Assembly (NCBI RefSeq): GCF_018294505.1
Contig: NC_057802.1
Coordinates: 552,834,202 to 552,898,201, forward strand
Reading direction: 5' to 3'
DNA from: Triticum aestivum
Taxonomy: Eukaryota; Streptophyta; Magnoliopsida; Poales; Poaceae
Length of the DNA stretch: 64,000 nucleotides
The notes beneath the pieces are model-generated. The model did no database searches. It had not been told where the DNA came from and worked only from the letters and a program-made list of their open reading frames with translations. The translations under genes and the position numbers were made by a program. Shown piece after piece: positions 56,360 through 64,000 of this stretch; position 1 is the first letter of the stretch; each line of letters begins with the position of its first letter.

Positions 56360-56797
56360 TTGCGCAGTTCTGAAAATATGTCATCTCAAGACTCCGATGG
56401 AGAGAGCTATGTCTCACATCTCCTTGATGACCCAAAGACCTTTGGGGACCTATCTCCCTATGGTCGAACTACAGATGATGAGGAGGATGCTCACTTGATA
56501 AGGATCGATGATTCAAGCTCAGAGGAGGAGGATGTCCCTCTACCTCAACTTGGGGATATGCACATGGAGTTCAAGAAGTCAAGTCTCCCTAAGAAAGCTA
56601 ACCGTTCTAAAAATCAATCTATTCCTTCTCGTTTTCTGCAGAAAAGCAAAGGGGATATATGTGACAAGAGCTTGAAGCTGGAGTTGGAAGTTGATGATTT
56701 AAAGGAGGAAATTGCTCTCCTCAACTACAATATGAAAAAGTTGAAGGCACAATTGTCATCACCACCACCATCTTCTTCACCACCAAAGGATAACTGA
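56360..56797 (+). CDS. ORF downstream of gypsy-A pol, 145 aa, acidic coiled coil
   Basis: A frame in the position where env-like genes lie in Athila-type elements. The start used here is an internal codon; the first ATG is at 56378 (MSSQDSDGESYVSHLL), giving 139 aa. It is acidic and Ser-rich at the N-terminus (DDEEDAHLIRIDDSSSEEEDVPL), has a basic middle (KKANRSKNQS) and a coiled coil at about residues 105-130 (LELEVDDLKEEIALLNYNMKKLKAQL), then a Ser/Pro-rich tail. No signal peptide or membrane helix is visible, so it is not env-like in structure. Role unknown. It is intact although the pol upstream is broken. Confidence 0.55.
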   Translation: MRSSENMSSQDSDGESYVSHLLDDPKTFGDLSPYGRTTDDEEDAHLIRIDDSSSEEEDVPLPQLGDMHMEFKKSSLPKKANRSKNQSIPSRFLQKSKGDICDKSLKLELEVDDLKEEIALLNYNMKKLKAQLSSPPPSSSPPKDN

Positions 56798-58382
56798 GTA
56801 TCGGGTATGGGCACTCCCCTTGGCTTCCGCCAAGCTTGGGGGAGGTGCGCCGGTATTGTGTCATCCCATTATCTTTTTGCTTTTACTTATCTTAGTTCGA
56901 TCTTTTTTTGCTTTAGATGAAATAAAGTTAGTTTGATCCTTTCTTATTGGAGAGTTTGCTTAGCGATCTATCCTTGTAACCGTATGCAAGTTATATAATA
57001 AAGTTTAGTTTGAGTTTTTGCTTTCTTTACTTTCATGTTGCAAATAAAGAAAAGAAATAAGAAAGAAAGTAAATAAAAGAAAGGAAATAAATCAATAAGA
57101 TCATATACTAATCCTATGGTAGGTGATAGCACCACATAAGGAAAAGTATAAGTAGGAAAATTTATTAGATATTGACAAACATAGTATTAGTCAACAATGC
57201 AACTCATGAAAGAATTAATAAGGGAAGCAAAGATTCACATATAAATATACTATCCTAGAAATCTTTTGTGATTGTGAGCCCTCATCAAAATATTATATGC
57301 CAAAATTGTTGACGTTGGACAAGGAAGACAACTTAATGGTTTATGTTTATTTATATTCACATAGAAGTCATGTTGTCATAGATCCTTCAATATGTGGTGC
57401 TTGCCCCCTATCTTTGCTAGCCAAAAACTTCGCACCAAGTAGAGATACTACTTGTGCATCCAAAAACCCTTAAACCCAAATCTTTTTCAAGTGTCCACCA
57501 TACCTACCTAGGGATTGAGCAAGATCCCTCAAGTAAGTTGTCATCGGTGCGAAAAGGGAATAAAAATTGCTTCTAAAAGTGTGAGATCATTTAGTGTAAG
57601 AGAAAATTGAGCATTGTACGAACTTGGATGACAAAGAATAAAAGCGACAAACTACATAATAAAGGTTGTCATCTTAAGGGGGAATACAACGTGACGTTCT
57701 TTTGCACTAAGGCATTGAGCATACAATCAAATAAGCGCATGGCAACCTCTCTTTCCCTCTGTGAAGGGCCTATCTTTTACTTCTATGTATTTACTTTTAT
57801 GCAAAGAGTCAAAGTTTTCCTTCCATTCCTTTTTTGTTTTTCTCCTTTGGCAAGCATCATGTGGTGAGGAAAGATCTAGGCACATTTGTCCAGTTGAATA
57901 TAGATAGCATGAGTCATTATTGTTGACATCACCCTTGAGGTGAATATGTTGGGAGGCGAAACTATAAGCCCCTATCTTTCTATGTGTCCGGTTGAAACGT
58001 TTTGCCCATGTGTACAAGGTGAGTGTTAGCAATCATAGAAGACCATATGATGGTTGAGTATGTGGACTAGCCTAAAGGCTCCGACACGTGACCCTTCCTG
58101 AAAAGATGATGAATTGTAGTCGCAAATTTGATTGAGAACATAGTTTGTTGGTTTTTAATAGAGTTTTTGCTTTATACTTTGATTGTGTGATGAACTGTTA
58201 CTTATTCATGAGAAGTGTATGATAAAAGTTCTATGATAAAAGTCTTTTGTTTAAATTTGTTGCTATTATAATAATCAACATGATGCTTCTATGTCCGTAT
58301 TTTGTTTTTATCGACACCTCTCTCTCAAAGCATGTGGACATATTTTTCTATTTCGGTTTTTGCTTGAGGAAAAGCGAGGTCT
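56798..58382 (+). other. Gypsy-A 3' non-coding region
   Basis: About 1.6 kb with only short frames. It contains an early copy of the PPT motif (caagcttgggggaggtg, about 56831), an AAAG-rich tract (57050-57090) and then AT-rich text to the PPT. No gene supported. Confidence 0.65.
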
Positions 58383-58395
58383 AAGCTTGGGGGAG
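58383..58395 (+). other. Gypsy-A polypurine tract
   Basis: aagcttgggggag one base before the LTR (58397). Confidence 0.8.
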
Positions 58396-58396
58396 T

Positions 58397-59919
58397 TGAT
58401 ACGTCCATTTTGCATCATGTTTTCTTACTGTTATTTATAATGTTTTTATCCATAATAATGCTTTTTGGAGTAATTCTAATGCCTTTTCTCTCATAATTTG
58501 CAAGGTACACACCAAGAGGGAGAATTCCGGCAGCTGGAAATCTAGACCTGGAAAAGCTACGCCAGGCTACCTTTTCTGCACAACTCCAAACAAGCTGAAA
58601 CTCCATGAGGAATTTTTATGGAATATTTAAGAATTATTGGAGCAAATAACTACCAGAGGGGGCCCACCAGGTGGGCACAACCCACCTAGGCGCGCCAGGG
58701 AGCCCAGGCGCGCCCTGGTGGGATGTGCTCACCCAGGCCCACCTCCGGTGCCCATCTTCTGGTATATAGGTCATTTTGACCTAGAAAAAAAATAAGGAGA
58801 GGACTTTCGGGACGGAGCACCGCCGTCTCGAGGCGGAACTTGGGCAGGAGCACTTTTGCCCTCCGGCGGAGCGATTCCACTAGGGGAAGTTCCCTCCCGG
58901 AGGGGGAAATCATCGTCATCATCATCACCAACAACTCTCCCATCTTGGGGAGGGCAATCTACATCAACATATTCAACAACACCATCTCATCTCAAACCCT
59001 AGTTCATCTCTTGTGTGTTATATCTTGTTACCGGAACTATAGATTGGTGCTTGTGGGTGACTAGTAGTGTTGATTACATCTTGTAGTTGATTACTATATG
59101 GTTTATTTGGTGGAAGATTATATGTTCAGATCCATTATGCTTATTAATACTCCTCTGATCATGAGCATGTTTATCATTTGTGAGTAGTTACTTTGTTCTT
59201 GAGGTCACGGGAGAAATCATGTTGCAAGTAATCATGTGAATTTGATATGTGTTTGATATTTTGATAGTATGTATGTTGTGATTCCCTTAGTGGTGTCATG
59301 TGAACATCGACTACATGACACTTCACCATACTTGGGCCTAAGGGAATGCATTGTGGAGTAGCAATTAGATGATGGGTTGCGAGAGTGACAGAAGCTTAAA
59401 CCCAAGTTTATGCGCCATTTTGTAAGGGACCTATTGGATCCCAAGGTTTAATGCTATGGTTAGAATTTATTCTTAATACTTTTCTCGTAGTTGCGGATGC
59501 TTGCGGGAGGGTTAATCATAAGTAGGAGGTTTGTTCAAGTAAGAACAACACCTAAGCACTGGTCCACCCACATATCAAATTATCAAAGTAGCGAACACGA
59601 ATTAAACCAACATGATGAAAGTGACTAGATGAAAATCCCGTGTACCCTCAAGAACGCTTTGCTTATCATAATAGAATGTTCGGGCCTGTCCTTTGCCTCA
59701 AAAGGATTGGGCTAACTTGCTGCACTTTTGTTACTACAATCGTTACTTGCTCGTTACAATTTATCTTGCTATAAAATTACTCCACTACTTACAATTTCAG
59801 CACTTGCAGACATTACCTTACTGAAAACTACTTGTCATTTCCATCTGCTCCTCGTTGGGTTCGACACTCTTACTTATCGAAAAGAGCTACAATTGATCCT
59901 CTATACTTGTGGGTCATCA
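58397..59919 (+). repeat. Gypsy-A right LTR, complete, 1523 bp
   Basis: Starts tgatacgtccattttgcatc and ends tgtgggtcatca. It holds a GGCGCGCC-type inverted patch (about 58690-58720), a likely TATA (ggtatatagg, about 58762) and a gag leader-like CT patch (58980-59010). The next five bases (ggcac, 59920-59924) are the presumed right target duplication; the left one is not in the window. Confidence 0.9.
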
Positions 59920-61619
59920 GGCACAACCGACCTGGGCGCGCCAGGCCTGGCGCGCCCTGGTGTCTTGTGCCCACCGGGGGACGCTTCCTGAAAGTTTCTT
60001 TATTTCCAAAATTCTTAAATATTCCAAAACTGATAAAAAATATTTTTGCGGATTTTTCGGAGTCTGTTTACTTACCGTATCACGTACCTCCTTATTTTCA
60101 CGATTCTGGAGTGTTCCAGAAGGACTCTTTTATGTGTTCTTCCGCTGTCAAAGTTTGGATAATATTACATTCAACATTAATGGGCGTACCTGAGATATAA
60201 TGCTTTATTCGTTGTCCATTGACAACCTTCGGGTTAGTACCTTCGGAGTTATTTATTTTGATGGCTCTAGACCTATAAACCTCCTCGATGACATAGGGGC
60301 CTTCCCATTTTGATAGGAGTTTTCCTGCAAAGAATCTAAAACGAGAGTTGTACAAAAGAACATATTCCCCAACTTTAAATTCACGCTTTTGGATTCTTTT
60401 GTCATGCCATCTTTTAACTTTTTCTTTGAATAATTTTGCATTTTCATAAGTTTGGGTTCTCCATTCATATAATGAGCTAATATCAAATAACCTCTTTTCC
60501 TCAGCAAGTTTGAAATCATAATTGAGTTCTTTAATTGCCCAAAATGCTTTATGTTCTAATTCAAGAGGCAAATGACAAGCCTTTCCATAGACCATTTTAT
60601 AAGGAGACATACCCATAGGGTTTTTATATGCTGTTCAATAAGCCCAAAGTGCATCATCTAATTTCTTAGACCAATTCTTCCTGGACCTATTGACAGTCTT
60701 TTGCAAAATTAATTTTATTTCTCTATTGCTAAGTTCAACTTGACCACTAGACTAAGGATGATAAGGTGATGCAATTATATGGTTAACATCATACTTGGCA
60801 AGCATTTTACGAAAAGCACCATGAATAAAGTGTGAACCACCATAAGTCATGAAATATCTAGGGACTCCAAACCTTGGGAAAATAACTTCCTTAAGCATTT
60901 TAATAGAGGTGTTGTGATCACCACTACTGGTTGGAATAGCTTCTGCTCATTTAGTAACATAATCAACATCAACCAAAATATGTGTATACCCATTAGAGGA
61001 AGGAAAAGGTCCCATGTAATCAAATCCCCAAACATCAAATGGTTCAACAGCAAGTAAATAATTCATAGGCATTTCTTGACGCTTACCGATATTACCTATT
61101 CTTTGACATTGATCACAAGATGAGACATACTTACAGGCATCGTTGAAGAGAGTAGGCCAATAGAATCCAGACTGCAATACCTTGTGAGCAGTTCTATCTC
61201 CAGCATGATGCCCTCCATAAGCTTCGGAGTGACATTTCCGTAGTATTTGTCCCTGTTCATGCTCAGGTAACATCTAATAATACCATCTACTCCTTCTTTA
61301 TAAAGATGTGGGTCATCCCAAAAGTAACGCCTTAAATCATAGAAGAATTTTTTCTTTTGTTGGTATGTAAAGCTAGGTGGCAAATATTTAGCAACAATGT
61401 AATTAGCATAGTGAGCATACCAAGGAGTACTATTAGAAACATTTATTGCAGCTAACTGCTCATCAGGAAAACTATCATCAATAGGTAGTGGGTTGTAATG
61501 CCCCGGACACACCTGCTGGTGGTCGTTACTCCTGGCGGGATCTAGACTGGCCTCACAGATCAATACTAGTCTTGTCTGCGCACTTTGTCCTCACTCGTGC
61601 GCACCCGGGAGCAACTTCC

Positions 61620-61677
61620 CGGTCGGCCACCCATCCAGAAACTACTCCAAGCTGAGCACGCTTAACTTTGGAGTTCT
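61620..61677 (-). promoter_or_regulatory. 5S rRNA-like pol III promoter core in Cassandra LTR (61494 copy)
   Basis: The minus strand has cagaactcc.aagttaagc...gctt (box A region) and ggatgggtggcc (box C region). The box C position is changed from the usual ggatgggtgacc, so this copy is probably weakened. Confidence 0.75.
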
Positions 61678-61931
61678 GTCCGAATGGGCTCCTGGAAAAG
61701 AAGGAATTTCTTATTAATATGAGTAGTCTATCATCCCTAATAAGCCAGGCTATCACATACACCCCCACTCAGCGGAACCGACGTCCTCGTCAGGCCACAG
61801 GAAGTTGTCATGCCCTAGACACACCCACCGGTGGTCGTTACTCCTGGCGGGATCTAACCTGGCCCCACAGATCAATACTAGTCTTTTCTACGCACTTTGT
61901 CCTCACTCGTGCGCACCCGGGAGCAACTTCC

Positions 61932-61990
61932 CGGTCGGTCACCCATCCTGAAACTACTCCAAGCTGAGCATGCTTAACTTTGGAGTTCTG
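61932..61990 (-). promoter_or_regulatory. 5S rRNA-like pol III promoter core in Cassandra LTR (61806 copy)
   Basis: In this copy, which is the 5' LTR in element orientation, the box C motif ggatgggtgacc is intact and box A reads agttaagcatgct (one change). It is the more likely working promoter of the two. Confidence 0.75.
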
Positions 61991-63600
61991 TCCGAATGGG
62001 CTCCAGGAAAAGAAAGAATCCCTTATTGATATGAGTAGTGTATCATCCCTAATAAGCTAGGCTATCACATGGGTCATCAAGCACATTTTCAAGCCTAGAC
62101 AAGTTATCAGCTACGGGGTTCTCAGCTCCTTTTCTATCAATGATATGTAAATCAAATTATTGTAACAAGAGAACCCAACGAATAAGTCTAGGTTTAGCAT
62201 CTTTCTTTTCCATAAGATATTTAATAGCAACATGGTCTGTGTGAACAGTTACTTTGGAATCAACAATATAAGGTCTAACTTTATCACAAGCAAACACCAC
62301 TGCTAAAAATTCTTTTTCAGTAGTAGCATAATTTCTTTGAGCATTGTCTAGAGTTTTACTAGCATAATGAATAACGTTCAATTTCTTATCAACTCTTTGT
62401 CCTAGAACAGCACCAACAACATAATCACTAGCATCACACATTATTTCAAAAGGCAAGTTCCAATCAGGTGGTTGAACAATAGGTGCAGAAATTAAGGCTT
62501 TCTTGAGTGTTTCAAAGGCTTCTAAACAATCATCATCAAAAACAAAAGGAATATCCTTTTGCAAAAGACTAGTAAGAGGCCTAGAAATTTTAGAAAAGTC
62601 TTTGATAAATCTCCTATAGAAACCAGCATGACCTAGGAAACTACGAATACCTTTTATATCTTTAGGACATGGCATTTTCGCAATGGCATCAACCTTAGCT
62701 TTGCCACTTCAATGCCCTTCTCAAAAATCTTATGACCCAAGACAATACCTTCATTAACCATAAAGTGCCACTTCTCCCAATTCAAGACAAGATTTGTTTG
62801 TTCACATCTGTGCAAAACTCGATCAAGATTGCTTAAACAATCATCAGAACACTTCCCATAAACAGAAAAGTCATCCATGAAAACCTCAACAATCTTTTCA
62901 CAAAACTTAGAGAATATATCAGTCATACATCTTTGAAAGGTAGCAGGTGCATTAGATAAACCAAAAGGCATACGTCTATAAGCGTAAGTTCCAAAAGGAC
63001 AAGTAAAAGTGGTCTTTTCTTGATCAGGTTGAGAAACATGTATTTGTGAAAAGCCAGAATATCCATCAAGGAAGCAAAAGTGTGTGTGCTTAGATAATCT
63101 TTCAAGCATTTGATCAATAAAAGGCAAAGGGTAATGATGTTTTCTAGTTGCTTTATTTAATTTTCTAAAATCAATTACCATTCTATAACCTGTAAACAAT
63201 TCTTTGTGGAATGAGTTCATTCTTATCATTAGGAACAACAGTTATACCTCCGTTCTTAGGAACACAATGAACATGACTTACCCATCTACTATCAGCTATG
63301 GGATAAATTATACCTGCTTCCAGAAGTTTTAATATTTCTGTTCTTACCACCTCTTTCATCTTCGGATTTAACCGACGTTGGTGATCAACAACTGGTTTAG
63401 CATCAGGTTCCATATTAATTTTGTGCTGACATAAAGTGGGACTAATGCCTTTTAAATCATCAAGAGTATATCCAATAGCAGCTCGGTGCTTCCTTAGAAC
63501 TTTCAATAATCTTTCTTCTTCATGTTCTGAAAGGTTAGCACTGATAATAACAAGATATATTTTTCTTTTCATCAAGATAAGCATATTTCAAAGTGTCTGG

Positions 63601-64000
63601 TGATACGTCTCCAACGTATCTATAATTTATGAAGTATTCATGCCATGTTTACAATAGTTTTATATGATTTTGGTATGATTTGATTAGAACTAACCCGGAC
63701 TGACGTTGTTTTCAGCAGAACTACCGTGGTGTTGCTTTTGTGCAGAAATAAAAGTTCTCGGAATGCAATGAAAATCAACGGAGATTTTTTCTGGAAAATA
63801 TGAAAAATACTGGAACGAAAATCTACCGGAGGGGAGTACCGGGGGGCCCACAAGGGTGGGGGCGCGCCCACCCCCCTGGGCGCGCCCCTGTGCCTCGTGT
63901 TCTCCTCGAGAGTCCCCCTGACGTGAAATCAATGCCAACTTCTCCTATAAATACAGAAACCTTCGGAAATTAACCTAGATCGGAAGTTCCACCACCGCAA
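63601..64000 (+). mobile_element. Left end of an LTR retrotransposon running off the window
   Basis: Starts tgatacgtctccaacgtatc immediately after tctgg inside gypsy-B pol. It differs from the 29397 LTR beyond the first ~30 bases (tttatgaagtattcatgcc). It has a GGCGCGCC pair around 63860-63890 and a TATA box (cctataaata, 63944-63953), so U3 ends shortly before the window does. A partner TCTGG should lie downstream of the window. Confidence 0.8.

Larger units (their letters stand above)
54057..59919 (+). mobile_element. Gypsy-A, 3' half with complete right LTR
   Basis: Starts abruptly inside RT (54057) after the copia LTR 3 fragment. It contains the RT C-terminal end, RNase H, integrase, a downstream ORF, a 1.6-kb non-coding tail, a PPT (aagcttgggggag, 58383-58395) and an LTR of 1523 bp (58397-59919). 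The LTR fragment at 27791-28753 is probably its left LTR: same family, same orientation, and nested insertions between. The 5' part of the internal region (gag, protease, most of RT) and part of the left LTR were deleted together with the copia right end. To the right it abuts gypsy-B. Confidence 0.8.
61494..62069 (-). mobile_element. Cassandra TRIM retrotransposon with 5S-like LTRs
   Basis: Two 264-bp LTRs (61494-61757 and 61806-62069) flank a 48-bp internal region. The target duplication TGGGT lies at 61489-61493 and 62070-62074. Ends are TGT...ACA. Read on the minus strand, each LTR contains a 5S rRNA-like core (agttaagc.tgct, then ggatgggtg.ccgaccgggaag), the defining mark of Cassandra. 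The minus-strand internal region ends with a purine-rich gagtgggggtgta just before the LTR, a PPT that fixes the orientation as minus. No PBS is recognisable in the internal 48 bp. No coding capacity; pol III-type transcription from the 5S promoter is known for the family. Confidence 0.92.
59920..63584 (-). pseudogene. Gypsy-B pol, broken by stops, shifts and an insertion
   Basis: Minus-strand pieces in order: 63584-63183 (RT N-terminus: AGIIYPIADSRWVSHVHCVPK), 63238-62654 (RT palm with FLDGYSGFSQIHV and VFMDDFSVYG), 62675-62157 (RT thumb and RNase H, near-identical to gypsy-A residues), then Cassandra, 61563-61096 and 61273-60947 (integrase finger and core, GFDYMGPF), 60616-60098 (integrase C-terminus to the pol end TPES). 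Breaks: shifts near 63200, 62665, 61270 and 60950, and a TGA near 60640. The end lies near 60100, where gypsy-A is shifted out of frame, so this copy shows the natural pol terminus. Confidence 0.88.
59920..63600 (-). mobile_element. Gypsy-B: same family pol on the minus strand, interrupted
   Basis: Read on the minus strand from 63600 down to 59920 it gives the RT start, RT, RNase H, integrase and the pol tail of the family seen in gypsy-A. It ends exactly at the gypsy-A LTR, so gypsy-A probably inserted here in the opposite direction. It carries a Cassandra insertion (61494-62069), and its own start side is cut by another LTR at 63601. Neither of its own LTRs is in the window. Confidence 0.85.

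Noticed and set aside
61609..61692. Genuine 5S rRNA gene or 5S rDNA unit
   Set aside because: The 5S-like core is diverged, occurs twice within flanking direct repeats with TG/CA ends and a target duplication; it is the Cassandra LTR.

Overview
The window is plant nuclear DNA, almost certainly from a Triticeae grass (wheat, Aegilops, barley or rye group). It is nearly all nested transposable elements: long-LTR gypsy elements, a copia tandem, a CACTA (En/Spm) 3' end with GGGCC-rich subterminal repeats, Stowaway MITEs, and a Cassandra TRIM whose LTRs carry 5S-rRNA-like sequence. The organism and the TE superfamilies are recognised from sequence features only; no database was searched. Three runs of N (2989-3819, 11267-11550, 19660-20413) are unreadable.

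Region 1 (1-4.6 kb): an intronless reading frame (584-1279) interrupted by two in-frame TAG codons, with a 60-bp tandem repeat and a perfect 3' hairpin; a diverged 188-bp tandem array running into an N gap; a 33-bp tandem repeat; a Stowaway MITE with TA duplication; and a 28-bp perfect palindrome.

Region 2 (4.7-27.8 kb): two parallel spliced genes next to the 3' end of a CACTA element. Gene A (5194-8136, 5 exons, 208 aa) has a duplicated 114-nt exon and a coiled-coil last exon. Gene B (9804-26213, 7 exons, 530 aa) has a Transposase_24-like (Ptta/En/Spm) region and a related coiled-coil end. Both start with a 25-nt coding exon ending in phase 1, and in both the hand-derived exons join without a stop. 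Intron 1 of gene B holds an 11.7-kb Tekay/Del-type chromovirus (10591-22326, duplication AAGCC). CACTA subterminal repeats and a ...GTAGTG terminus follow (26440-27790). No TNP2-type transposase and no 5' CACTA terminus are visible here.

Region 3 (27.8-59.9 kb): a Russian-doll nest. A gypsy LTR (element 'gypsy-A') is cut by the CACTA end on its left and by a copia element on its right (28754). The copia left LTR is split by a non-autonomous gypsy-like element (29397-42726, duplication ATACC, tRNA-Asp-type PBS). The right LTR of that element is split in turn by a pol-less LTR element (35642-41451, duplication GCCAC). The copia is followed by a second, more decayed copia internal region and a third truncated LTR. 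The nest then returns to the 3' half of gypsy-A (54057-59919).

Region 4 (59.9-64 kb): a second copy of the gypsy-A type pol on the minus strand (gypsy-B). It forms a roughly 2.2-kb inverted repeat with gypsy-A, is hit by a Cassandra TRIM (61494-62069, duplication TGGGT), and is cut at 63601 by the start of another LTR that runs off the window.

No ordinary cellular housekeeping gene, tRNA gene or CRISPR array was found. The least ordinary items are the two spliced CACTA-associated genes and the duplicated exon, the extra ORFs carried by the gypsy elements, and the Cassandra copy.
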